Origin: Mycobacterium hubeiense
Lineage (GTDB): Bacteria; Actinomycetota; Actinomycetes; Mycobacteriales; Mycobacteriaceae
Direction: 5' to 3'
Assembly (NCBI RefSeq): GCF_002838065.1
Contig: NZ_PIZU01000027.1
Coordinates: 1-57,415, forward strand
DNA length: 57,415 bases
Position 1 is the first letter of the stretch. Every line of letters begins with the position of its first letter. Below the pieces are notes generated by a model. It saw only the letters and a program-made list of their open reading frames with translations. It did no database searches and had not been told where the DNA came from. A program made the position numbers and the translations under genes. Below are positions 16,127-24,586 of the stretch, one piece after another.

Positions 16127-18346
16127 TTAGCCCTCTCCGCCGAATAGGTTCTCGCCAAACGGCAGCTTGGGCAGCAGGGGGATCTGAGGCACTGCCGGTG
16201 CTGTTGGCGCGGCGGGAGCCGCTGGGGCAGCAGGCGCCGGCACGTCGAACTTCGGTAACGGAATGTCGATCACCGGCGGCGACACGGGCGCCTCGACCAC
16301 CGGCGGATCGGGGATATCGACCACCGGGGGGTCGGGAATCGAGACCGGCGGGTCGGGAACCGATACCGGAGGATCAGGAATCGAGATCGGCGGTGGCTTG
16401 GGGGCTGGAACGTTTACCTTCGGAGCCGGAAGGTCGACCTTGGGTGCCGGGATATCCACCTGGGGCGCTGGCATATCGACTTTGGGAGCCGGCATATCGA
16501 CCTTCGGCGCCGGAAGATTCGGCTGCGGCAGATCGACTTTGGGTCCCGGAATCTGCGGCAGGGGTAGAGCCACATCCGGTTTCGGAGCGGTGATTGCGGG
16601 CTGCGGCAGTGCCGGACCAATCCGGGGCCCTCGGATATCCGGAAGGACGCCACCTGGCTCGGGAACCCCCACAACGGGCTCGGCGATGACCGCACCAACG
16701 TCGGTAATAGGCTCACCCAAAATCGGTACACCGCTGGGGTTTCCGTTGTCGCCCGCAGCTGGTAAGGCCTCGATCAACGCCGTGTCAGGCGGCAGAACCT
16801 GCGACGCTCCGAGGGCGGACTTGTCGGTTTGGAAGATCTCGGTCGGGATGGTGCCCGGACCTAGGGCCGCGGATTCGGATTTGTCGGTGCTGAAGAGTGC
16901 GCCGCGGTTGCTGGGCACTGCGGCGACCACACCCAAATCCTTGATGCTCAGTCCGTCAACCGGATTCACCACATCGACCAAGGGGATGACCGAGTTATTG
17001 ACCGCGTTCGCGGTGATGGCCTCCATATTCCCCACGAAGCTCAGCACCTGGCACATGTTGACCCGGGACAAGTCAGGGATGAGGCGGGGAACGAAACTCG
17101 GAATCCCCGGTGCCACACCGCTGTTGAGAACAGCTGGGGGAGGTGTTAACGCATCGACCCCTTCAGTCACGCCCACCGTTCCGTCGCTGAACAGTTCGAT
17201 GACCTTGCTTCCGCTAGGTCCGCCAGTTTCAGAGCTGAAGCTCAGAGGTTTCGTTACGAACGTCCGAACATCCGACTTCTCGCCCTCCGGTGGGAGCTTC
17301 TCGACGAGCGTCCAGTTTTCGCCGTCGGGATCAACCCCCTGTCCGGGAGCCACCGGGAAGTACTTACCGGCGACGGTTTCCTCCTGCATACGAACCGCCT
17401 GTTCGCTGACCGTCGGCCGGATGCCGATCGCGACGCTCACCGCCAACGCGGCGAATCCGACGACCACGATCGCGGCGACAGTGCTGCCCACCAACAGCAC
17501 TTTCGGCCGTGCCGCAGAGGCTTCTTCGTCGGTTTCCACCTCCTCTGGGTCGACCGCACTCAAAGGCCGCATGGGCGTCTGCATCGGCACCGCGGCGGCC
17601 GAGCCGCTGTCTTCTGCCTCGTCAACCTGCGAGTACGCCAGCTGCTGCTCACTTTGCGGGCTGAGCACGGTTTCGGCCCTGTCCAGCTCGGGGTTGGGGT
17701 AGTCGACAACGTCGGCGGCCTGGTCCTGTTGGCGGAACCCCGCCATCGCCGCTCCGCGGGCCAACGCGAATTCGGGTGCGTCGGGGTATCGCAACGGGAT
17801 CGGGGACGTCTCGGCCAGGGCGCGCCAGTCGCCGCCCGCCGGCGGGCCACCCATCACGACGACACTGGTCGCCCCGCCCGGCTCCTCACTGAACCGCTCC
17901 AACAGCTTCCGGTAAGCAGACAGCCGGTCATCCCCGTGGATCGGTTCGACGGCGATCAGCGAGGTGGTGTCGGAATCGGCGTCGACGATCGACAACGCGG
18001 CGGTATCCCCCTCGGCGGCCAACGACCCCACCGTCTCGCCGGGAGTCAGGGAGCGGGCCACCGCGGACACCGCATCGGTTTGGGGCACCACGCTGACGTT
18101 CATGAGATCGGCATCCGCCAACGCGTTCTGCAATGCGGCCGCCTGCTCGGCGTCGGAACTGCACACTCTGGTGGCGACGAGGCGGTGACCGGTATCGGCG
18201 AGCCCACGGTCAGTAGCCACCAGGGTCGAAACCAACTCAGACACGTCGAGCGGGGACTCGTCGATCACCGCGTGCGGTGGATTTGCGTCAATCAGCGCGA
18301 TTCGTGCGTCGGTACCGGTTACGGATACCCCCAACGTGACGTCCAT
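16127..18346 (-). CDS. Actin-like-fold/TM/Pro-rich membrane protein
   Basis: A 739-aa protein. Residues 1-220 (MDVTLGVSVTGTDARIALID..., DTAALSIVDADS, FALARGAAMAGF) look like an FtsA/Hsp70-type actin fold of the DUF7159-like mycobacterial group. One TM helix near 290-315 (VLLVGSTVAAIVVVGFAAL) is followed by an extracytoplasmic domain (~330-560), then ~150 residues of Pro-rich repeats: PAPKVD/PAPQVD units, then PDPPVS units, ending in PKLPFGENLFGGEG. ATG 18346 is preceded by GAGAGGTGG. A shared motif lies ~150 bases upstream. It is the first gene of a minus-strand pair with the polytopic protein. A structural role spanning the envelope is inferred. Confidence 0.7.
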   Translation of the reverse strand: MDVTLGVSVTGTDARIALIDANPPHAVIDESPLDVSELVSTLVATDRGLADTGHRLVATRVCSSDAEQAAALQNALADADLMNVSVVPQTDAVSAVARSLTPGETVGSLAAEGDTAALSIVDADSDTTSLIAVEPIHGDDRLSAYRKLLERFSEEPGGATSVVVMGGPPAGGDWRALAETSPIPLRYPDAPEFALARGAAMAGFRQQDQAADVVDYPNPELDRAETVLSPQSEQQLAYSQVDEAEDSGSAAAVPMQTPMRPLSAVDPEEVETDEEASAARPKVLLVGSTVAAIVVVGFAALAVSVAIGIRPTVSEQAVRMQEETVAGKYFPVAPGQGVDPDGENWTLVEKLPPEGEKSDVRTFVTKPLSFSSETGGPSGSKVIELFSDGTVGVTEGVDALTPPPAVLNSGVAPGIPSFVPRLIPDLSRVNMCQVLSFVGNMEAITANAVNNSVIPLVDVVNPVDGLSIKDLGVVAAVPSNRGALFSTDKSESAALGPGTIPTEIFQTDKSALGASQVLPPDTALIEALPAAGDNGNPSGVPILGEPITDVGAVIAEPVVGVPEPGGVLPDIRGPRIGPALPQPAITAPKPDVALPLPQIPGPKVDLPQPNLPAPKVDMPAPKVDMPAPQVDIPAPKVDLPAPKVNVPAPKPPPISIPDPPVSVPDPPVSIPDPPVVDIPDPPVVEAPVSPPVIDIPLPKFDVPAPAAPAAPAAPTAPAVPQIPLLPKLPFGENLFGGEG

Positions 18347-18496
18347 GTATCCACCTCTCACCTACGCCGCCCCGATGCTGCGCGCACCTTTGCTGCAGCG
18401 TGCGTCAAACTGTACACGTTGCTTGCCACATTGCGACGACGAAGCGTCAATTACGTCCGAAGCAATCGTCACACCGGGCCGCTGGCAGTGGTATCG

Positions 18497-18510
18497 GTCG
18501 TTCGGACGAC
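18497..18510 (-). promoter_or_regulatory. Shared motif copy 3 (GTCGTCCGAACGAC)
   Basis: On the minus strand this reads GTCGTCCGAACGAC, a near-palindrome (GTCGT....ACGAC), about 150 bases upstream of the actin-like-fold protein gene. A weaker CGTCCGAAG lies at 18454 on the plus strand. The core matches the other four copies. Confidence 0.5.
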
Positions 18511-18529
18511 GAGATCGGGGCAAATATCC

Positions 18530-18865
18530 CTAAGACGGCGCGTTAACGAAGACGTACAGCGCGGCGACCACGACGCCGATCATCAAATAACCAATGCTGA
18601 TGATGATCGCGGCATTCGCTAACCGGCCGCCGCATTCGCCCGTATGAGGGATCCGAGCCCGGGCGAAATAGGCCAGGGGAAGCGTGACCGGCGCGGCGAT
18701 GGGGCCGAGGAAAAGTGCGCCAACGAACGAGACCACCGCCAATACGTTGACTCGTGCGATCTCGAGTGGCGCCGGTGCTGCCGTCACGGCTGGCTGCACC
18801 GACGCCGCGCCGGCAGCGGTGTAACCAGCGCCGAACTTGCTGGGTGGCAGCGCCGAATCTGGCAA
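18530..18865 (-). CDS. Small two-TM protein, DUF4190-like
   Basis: A 111-aa protein. TTG 18865 is chosen because GGAGGAGG lies ~8 bases upstream; the longer frame to 19006 is basic and Cys-rich and not convincing. An Ala/Pro-rich N-terminus (~35 residues) precedes two TM helices (NVLAVVSFVGALFLGPIAAP; AAIIISIGYLMIGVVVAAL) flanking an amphipathic loop GRLANAAI, the DUF4190 pattern. No enzymatic motif. It is divergent from the RDD gene at 19077. Confidence 0.65.
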   Translation of the reverse strand: MPDSALPPSKFGAGYTAAGAASVQPAVTAAPAPLEIARVNVLAVVSFVGALFLGPIAAPVTLPLAYFARARIPHTGECGGRLANAAIIISIGYLMIGVVVAALYVFVNAPS

Positions 18866-19076
18866 GGCGTGCCCCTCCTCCGCCCATGACCGGAATCGCC
18901 GGTCGTCGCATTCATTTTCGTCCGCCTGCGGGCAACGACAATCGTACGATCGGGCGACACCGAACACCTGCCCAATTAGCGCACGAAACACTACTGTTTC
19001 TCCCACTGGTCACCCCGGCCCGGCGCGCCAGCGCCCTCGGACAGCGGGTTACCGGTGCGGGACGGGAGATTTGCTC

Positions 19077-19760
19077 ATGGCGGGACAGCCGGGCACCGCG
19101 GGGACACCTTGTCCGCAGTGTGGCTCCAGTCTGCCCGTCAACGCCCGGTTCTGCGCCGCGTGCGGCCACCTGCTGACCACCCGCCAAGCAGAGCAGCGTC
19201 CTGCCCAGCCGGCGGCTTTTGTGCACTCGGCGCCGCTGCCCGTGACTCCCAGCGAGGTTCGGCTCGCCGGCCCGGGCGTCCGTTGCTGCTCATTCCTGTT
19301 GGACCTCGCGGCGATGATGAGCCCAGCGCTGCCGTTGTCTATTGCGGGTGCGGTGCTCGGTGTCGCCGAGGTGGTATACACCGTCGTGCCGGTCGCATTC
19401 GCCGCGGTCTGGGCGTGGATGCAGATCTGGCAGGGGCTCACCGGGACCTCATTCGGCAAGGCCATGCTGGGGCTGCGCCTGGTCCGGGCATCCGACAATC
19501 GCGCACCCGGCGTCGCCGCAGCAGTGGTACGCAGCGGCATATTCCTCGTGACCCTGGGGCTGGCCGCCCTGCCGGTGCTGACCAACCCTGCGCGCACGGG
19601 TCTGCACGACCGCGTCAGCGGAACTGCCGTGCTTGACGTGACGACGGGCGCCAACCCGCTCGGACCCCGTCAACAAACGATCTTGCGCCGATCCGCCGAT
19701 CGAAGCCTCAACCGCGTCTATTCGCCGGTTTCAGCCGCCGCGACCCCGAGGCGGGGCTGA
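19077..19760 (+). CDS. Zinc-ribbon RDD-family membrane protein
   Basis: A 227-aa protein. The N-terminus has a four-Cys zinc ribbon (CPQCGSSLPVNARFCAACG, residues ~12-30), a Pro/Ala linker, then an RDD domain with three to four TM helices (RLAGPGVRCCSFLLDLAAM; GTSFGKAMLGLRLVRASD; TNPARTGLHDRVSGTAVLD). The D and R residues that define RDD are present. The stop TGA overlaps the ATG of the ATPase gene by one base (TGATG), so translation is coupled. The zinc ribbon mirrors the one on the kinase at 27164. Confidence 0.85.
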   Translation: MAGQPGTAGTPCPQCGSSLPVNARFCAACGHLLTTRQAEQRPAQPAAFVHSAPLPVTPSEVRLAGPGVRCCSFLLDLAAMMSPALPLSIAGAVLGVAEVVYTVVPVAFAAVWAWMQIWQGLTGTSFGKAMLGLRLVRASDNRAPGVAAAVVRSGIFLVTLGLAALPVLTNPARTGLHDRVSGTAVLDVTTGANPLGPRQQTILRRSADRSLNRVYSPVSAAATPRRG

Positions 19761-22700
19761 TGCAAGCGAAACTCATCCTCCGCCGCCCGGACGGAAGCAA
19801 AGCCCAGGTCGCGATTACCGCTGACGCGACCGCGTCGGTGGCCGATCTGGCCCAGGCGCTGGCCACCAGCGATCCCGAGCGGCGTAAGCGGGCCTCCGAC
19901 GCCAACCTCACGCTCAAGCTCGAACACTCCGCGTTCGACAGCGCCGCGGCTGGACGGCTGCTCGATCCGTCCCGCAGCCTGATCGACTCGGGCCTGCGTT
20001 CGGGGTCGACGGTCAGCATCGCTAATACAACAGCGACAGTGCCGCAGCGGCGGCGTGGCCGCGCCGTCGCGGTGTTGCGCGTTCTGGAGGGTCCCGACTC
20101 GGGCCGGGAATTCCCTCTGCCGTCAGGTAATTCGGCGATCGGAACGGGAATCACCAACGACGTCACCCTCACCGATCACGGCATCGCCGACGTGCATGCG
20201 GCCGTCACCGTCGGCGAGAGCATCGAGATCGTCAACCTGGCCGGCCCGTCGGGCGTGCGCATCGGTGGCCAGCCGGTACAGCGGGCGATCGTCGGTGCCA
20301 CCGACGTGGTGCAACTCGCCAACACGACGCTCGCGCTGTTACACACGGTACGACCCGGCACCACCCAAACTGACAGCGTCGCAATCGAATTCAACCGATC
20401 CCCGCGGGTGGTCGCCCGGTTCGACGAACAGGAATTCGCCGCCCCCAAACCGCCGCAGCTGCCCGAGCCCGCCCGACTGCCGATCGTCTCCATCCTTGCG
20501 CCGCTCGTCATGGGGCTGGTGCTGTTCGCGGTGACCCGCAGCATGTTGGCCGTGGTCTTCATCGGTCTGAGCCCGCTGCTCATGATCGGCATGTACATCG
20601 ACACGAAGCTGCAGGCGCGCAAGAAGTATCAGGTGGATTGCCAACGGTTCGCCGACTCCCTGCGCGCGATGGCCACCGAACTCACCGACAAGCAGCGGAT
20701 TGAGCGGGCCGTGCGGTTGGCGGAGGCACCGTCCTTGGAGCAGGTGGTCGAAGCGATCCACCGGCTGGGACCGCTGTTGTGGACACACCGACCGGAATAT
20801 CCCGAGTTTCTCACCGTGCGGCTTGGCCTCGGCGATGCTCCGTCGCGGTGCCGAATCAGGTTGTCCGACAGCGAAAACACCGAAGTCAAATACGTTCAGC
20901 AGCTCAAAGAACTCCGTGCGGAGTTCGCCACCGTCACCGATGTGCCGATCCTGGCCGATCTTCGCGAATCCGGCGCGCTGGGGATATGCGGGCCGCGCGG
21001 TGTGGTCGACGGTGTCGCCCGCGGCATCATGGTGCAGCTGGCAGGCCTGCACTCGCCCGCCGATCTGACCATCACGGCGTTCAGTTCGCGGCAGTCCCGG
21101 GCGTCGTGGGAGTGGCTGGAGTGGATGCCGCACACCGGCTCCGCGCACAGCCCGCTGTCGGGCAATCATCTGACCGATAGCGTCAACGGCGGTCAGGCGC
21201 TGATGGCGCGACTCGAAGACCTCGTCAAGCAACGGCGTGCCGGTGAATCGGCAGAAGCGACTTACACATTCGGCGCGATCAAGCCGGGCGACACCGCCGG
21301 CGCACGCGCGCCGACCGCGGTCCCCGCGGTGGTTGTGTTGGTCGAGGACACCGCCCCCATCGACCGTTCCCGACTGACGAGGCTGGCCGAACAAGGCGGT
21401 GCCGTCGGGGTGTACGTCATCTGGGTGGCCACCCAGGTCGCCAGCCTGCCTGCCGCGTGCCGGACCTTTGTGCTGGTGGAAAGCGAATCAGCCGGTGCCA
21501 CTGTGGGACACGTGCGCCACGGCCAACACACCTATCCGGTGGCATGCGACAGCATCGAGGTTGCTGACGCACGCCAGATCGCGTTGCTGCTGGCGCCGGT
21601 GGTCGACGTCGGCGCCGCCATCGAGGACGACACCGACCTACCTCGATCGGTGTCATATCTGTCGCTGTCCGGAACCCGAATGGCTGTCGAACCGGCCGCT
21701 GTTGCCCAGCAATGGATTTCCAACGACTCGGTGCTGTCGCGCAACGGCGATCCCAGACCACCGACCGGCCAGCCTGCCGGCCTTCGCGCGTTGGTGGGAT
21801 CCACCGGCGCACAGGAACTGTTCCTCGACCTTCGCGAACACGGCCCCCATGCGCTTGTCGGAGGCACCACCGGTTCGGGTAAGAGCGAGTTCCTGCAGAC
21901 CTGGATCATGGGGATGGCCGCCGCCCACAGTCCGGACCGGGTCAACTTCCTGCTGGTCGATTACAAGGGCGGCACGGCGTTCGCCGATTGTGTTGGTCTG
22001 CCGCACACCGTCGGTTTGGTGACCGACCTTTCCCCGCACTTGGTGCGTCGCGCGCTCACGTCGTTGGGCGCCGAGATCCGCCGTCGCGAATATCTTCTGA
22101 ACCGCAAGCGCGCCAAGGATCTCATTTCCCTGGAACAGACCGGTGACCCGGAGACACCGCCGAGCCTGGTGATCATTGTCGACGAGTTCGCCGCCCTGGC
22201 CACCGAGGTTCCCGAGTTCGTCGACGGCGTGATCGATGTCGCGCAACGCGGCCGCTCACTGGGATTGCATCTGGTGTTGGCGACGCAGCGCCCAGCGGGT
22301 GTGATCAGGGACAACCTACGGGCCAACACGAACCTGCGTATCGCCTTGCGGCTCAACGATGTCGACGATTCGGTCGATGTCATCGACGACCCGCTGGCCG
22401 CGTACTTCCCGCCGGAGATTCCGGGCCGGGCGGTGGCCAAGACCGGGCCGGGGCGGCTGACCACCTTCCAGTCCGCCTATGTCGGCGGTTGGACCAGCGA
22501 CCAGCCGGAGCAGGCACCGATCGACGTCTGGGAGTTCGTGTTCGGCCGACGTCGGCCCTGGCACAATCCGACCGCGGTCAAGGGCCCGAGCCGACCGTCC
22601 GGACCCACCGACATCGCCCGCGTGGTAGACACCATCCGCTCGGCGGCCGGGGCGCTGCGCATCCCGCCGCCGCGCAAGCCGTGGCTGCCGCCGCTGGCCG

Positions 22701-24208
22701 ACACGTATGCGTTGGAAGAACTCGTTCGCCAATCGGATAGCAACGCCTTGGCGATCGGGAAGGTCGACACACCGGCTGAACAAGCCCAGCCCATCGGAAC
22801 ATTCGCGCCCGACGACGCAGGAAACATGGCCATCATCGGCACCGGTGGTGCGGGCAAGTCGACGGCGCTGCGCACGCTGGCGATCGCCGCGGCGTTGAAC
22901 CCCGCCGACGGCCCCGTCCACGTCTATGGGCTCGATTTCGCTTCGGGCAGCCTCGGAATGCTCGAAGCGCTCCCCCATGTGGCGGCGATAGTCGCAGCGG
23001 ACGACGAGGAACGCATCGGCCGGGTGCTGCGCCGGCTCACCGCCGTGTTGGAGCGACGGGCTCGCGAGTTCTCGCGGGTGAACGCGTCGACCATCACCGA
23101 ATTTCGCAAACTGGCCAACCCGAAGGAACCGCGGATACTGCTGCTGCTCGACGCCATCGGCCCGTTCCGCGAACAGTACGAACACATTTCGCACACACCA
23201 TTTTTCACGATGCTCAGCCAGCTCGCCTCCGACGGGCGAATGCTGGGTATTCACGTGATCATCACCGCGGACCGGCCGTCGGCGATCCCGTCGTCCCTGG
23301 CGTCCACGATCCAACGGCGCCTGGTGATGCGGCTGGCTGCCGACGAGGATTACGTGCTGGCCGGGGTGCCCGCCGACATTCTGTCGGCCACCTCGCCGCA
23401 GGGCCGGGCCATCATGGACGATCACGAGATCCAGGTCGGGGTGTTCGGCGGAGATCCCAACGTCGCGGTTCAGGCGCGGGCCATCGAGCAGCTGGCCGAG
23501 CGCATGCGTCGAAGCGATTTCGTCCCGCCCGATCCGGTGGAGCGGCTGTCGGAGCACATCGACCTCGAGGCGCTTCCTGTCAGTGCGGCGGCGGGTACCG
23601 CGGTGATCGGAGTGGCCGACGAGTCACTGTCGCCCCTCGGCGTCACAGCGGCCGGTGTGTTCATGGTCACCGGCCCGCCGGGCAGCGGTCGCTCCACGGC
23701 CCTGGTCACGCTGGCCCAGGCGATGCGCCGACAGCATCCCGGCGCCCGCATCGTCCACCTGGCACCGTCGGCGTCCACGATTGCCGGTTTGGACGTGTGG
23801 AGCACCATCGCGGTCGGCCAGAACCCGGTGATGAGTCTGGCCGACGAATTGGCGTCCGGCGCAACACCAAACGGTGCCTCGAAGCTGATGGTGGTCATCG
23901 AGGGAGTGGCGAATTTCGGCGGTACCGACGCCGAGAATGCGCTGGCACAGATGATCAAGACCCTCGGCGATACGGCGTTCATCGTCGGTGAGTCCGAGGT
24001 GTCGGGGTGGGGACAGGCGTGGTTGCTGGCGCAACCGTTCAAGGCGTCTCGGCGTGGGCTGCTGCTGTGGCCCAGCGGCGTGGAGGCCGACAGTCTGCTG
24101 AGCACATCGATCGGAACCCTGCGGCGCCACGATTTTCCGCCGGGTCGCGGGGTTCTCATCGAACGCGGTAAGGGGGTGTGGTTACAGGTCGCACAACCCG
24201 TTGTCTAA
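19760..24208 (+). CDS. FHA-bearing FtsK/SpoIIIE ATPase, EccC/EssC-type
   Basis: A 1482-aa motor of the T7SS-like locus. Residues 1-90 look ubiquitin-like or beta-grasp; ~98-195 is an FHA domain (IGTGITNDVTLTD, ADVHAAV) in which the usual GR and SR phosphothreonine contacts are replaced (GT, AD) while His 146 remains. Two TM helices lie at ~235-280. Three FtsK-type ATPase domains follow. Domain 1 is intact (GGTTGSGKS 701-709; VDEF 807-810). Domain 2 keeps GTGGAGKS (1027-1034), but its Walker B reads LLLLDA without the Glu. Domain 3 has GPPGSGRS (Arg 1311 replacing Lys). N-terminal FHA and a single long chain resemble Firmicute EssC more than mycobacterial EccC. Expected to recognise and export WXG100 proteins encoded downstream. 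Confidence 0.92.
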   Translation: MQAKLILRRPDGSKAQVAITADATASVADLAQALATSDPERRKRASDANLTLKLEHSAFDSAAAGRLLDPSRSLIDSGLRSGSTVSIANTTATVPQRRRGRAVAVLRVLEGPDSGREFPLPSGNSAIGTGITNDVTLTDHGIADVHAAVTVGESIEIVNLAGPSGVRIGGQPVQRAIVGATDVVQLANTTLALLHTVRPGTTQTDSVAIEFNRSPRVVARFDEQEFAAPKPPQLPEPARLPIVSILAPLVMGLVLFAVTRSMLAVVFIGLSPLLMIGMYIDTKLQARKKYQVDCQRFADSLRAMATELTDKQRIERAVRLAEAPSLEQVVEAIHRLGPLLWTHRPEYPEFLTVRLGLGDAPSRCRIRLSDSENTEVKYVQQLKELRAEFATVTDVPILADLRESGALGICGPRGVVDGVARGIMVQLAGLHSPADLTITAFSSRQSRASWEWLEWMPHTGSAHSPLSGNHLTDSVNGGQALMARLEDLVKQRRAGESAEATYTFGAIKPGDTAGARAPTAVPAVVVLVEDTAPIDRSRLTRLAEQGGAVGVYVIWVATQVASLPAACRTFVLVESESAGATVGHVRHGQHTYPVACDSIEVADARQIALLLAPVVDVGAAIEDDTDLPRSVSYLSLSGTRMAVEPAAVAQQWISNDSVLSRNGDPRPPTGQPAGLRALVGSTGAQELFLDLREHGPHALVGGTTGSGKSEFLQTWIMGMAAAHSPDRVNFLLVDYKGGTAFADCVGLPHTVGLVTDLSPHLVRRALTSLGAEIRRREYLLNRKRAKDLISLEQTGDPETPPSLVIIVDEFAALATEVPEFVDGVIDVAQRGRSLGLHLVLATQRPAGVIRDNLRANTNLRIALRLNDVDDSVDVIDDPLAAYFPPEIPGRAVAKTGPGRLTTFQSAYVGGWTSDQPEQAPIDVWEFVFGRRRPWHNPTAVKGPSRPSGPTDIARVVDTIRSAAGALRIPPPRKPWLPPLADTYALEELVRQSDSNALAIGKVDTPAEQAQPIGTFAPDDAGNMAIIGTGGAGKSTALRTLAIAAALNPADGPVHVYGLDFASGSLGMLEALPHVAAIVAADDEERIGRVLRRLTAVLERRAREFSRVNASTITEFRKLANPKEPRILLLLDAIGPFREQYEHISHTPFFTMLSQLASDGRMLGIHVIITADRPSAIPSSLASTIQRRLVMRLAADEDYVLAGVPADILSATSPQGRAIMDDHEIQVGVFGGDPNVAVQARAIEQLAERMRRSDFVPPDPVERLSEHIDLEALPVSAAAGTAVIGVADESLSPLGVTAAGVFMVTGPPGSGRSTALVTLAQAMRRQHPGARIVHLAPSASTIAGLDVWSTIAVGQNPVMSLADELASGATPNGASKLMVVIEGVANFGGTDAENALAQMIKTLGDTAFIVGESEVSGWGQAWLLAQPFKASRRGLLLWPSGVEADSLLSTSIGTLRRHDFPPGRGVLIERGKGVWLQVAQPVV

Positions 24209-24252
24209 AGCGGCACAACATAACTTATGACAAACACACACGAGGAGGCATC

Positions 24253-24516
24253 ATGGCACTTTACGGACAGGACGTTGAGCAGGTACGGCAGCTGGCCACC
24301 CAACTCAACGCGAAAGCGAGCGATATAGAAAGCGTCATCTCGCAGCTGACGTCTGCGGTGAACTCGGTCCAGTGGATGGGACCCGACGCCGAGAGGTTCA
24401 AGTCGGACTGGCAAGGTCAGCACGTGCCGCAGCTCAGGCAAGTGGTGTCCGCCTTGCAGACTGCATCGCAGAATGCCAGCCGCAACGCCACCGAGCAGCA
24501 GCAGGCCAGCATCTAA
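24253..24516 (+). CDS. WXG100 protein (EsxA/B-like)
   Basis: An 87-aa protein, the usual WXG100 length. Two helices are joined by VQWMGPDAERFKSDW (W-x-G turn), and the second ends ASRNATEQQQASI. ATG 24253 has a strong GAGGAGG upstream. Forty-four bases separate it from the ATPase stop on the same strand. No YxxxD/E export signal is present at the C-terminus; instead it ends in the RNAxEQxQAS box shared with the other two WXG100-domain proteins. Likely an obligate co-substrate or partner of the lipase-fused protein that follows. Confidence 0.93.
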   Translation: MALYGQDVEQVRQLATQLNAKASDIESVISQLTSAVNSVQWMGPDAERFKSDWQGQHVPQLRQVVSALQTASQNASRNATEQQQASI

Positions 24517-24525
24517 TTGCGTTCG

Positions 24526-24567
24526 GGTACACGCGCCTTGACCGGTTTCGGCTGCGGCGCGTGTACC
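24526..24567 (+). promoter_or_regulatory. Intercistronic stem-loop after the WXG100 gene
   Basis: GGTACACGCGCC and GGCGCGTGTACC form a perfect 12-bp stem with an 18-base loop, between the stop of the WXG100 gene and the RBS of the effector gene. There is no T-tract. It may stabilise or partly terminate the transcript so that the small protein is made in excess (inference). Confidence 0.6.
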
Positions 24568-24586
24568 TGATTCCCGAGGAGACATC

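Noticed and set aside
16380..16560. DNA repeat element in the Pro-rich coding region
   Set aside because: The repeats are the in-frame PAPKVD/PDPPVS codons of the 739-aa protein rather than an independent element.
19760..20340. Functional phosphothreonine-binding FHA domain
   Set aside because: The fold signature is present, but the Arg and Ser contacts are replaced, so canonical pThr binding is not claimed.
20339..21394. Long minus-strand ORFs opposite the ATPase gene (351 and 413 codons)
   Set aside because: They mirror a well-supported gene in high-GC DNA and their translations are His/Arg/Gly-rich without domains.
19760..24208. Standard ESX locus (EccB-EccC-EccD-MycP)
   Set aside because: No protease with a subtilisin triad, no EccB-like or EccD-like ubiquitin/11-TM protein and no PE/PPE pair is recognisable in the window; only the ATPase and WXG100 proteins fit.
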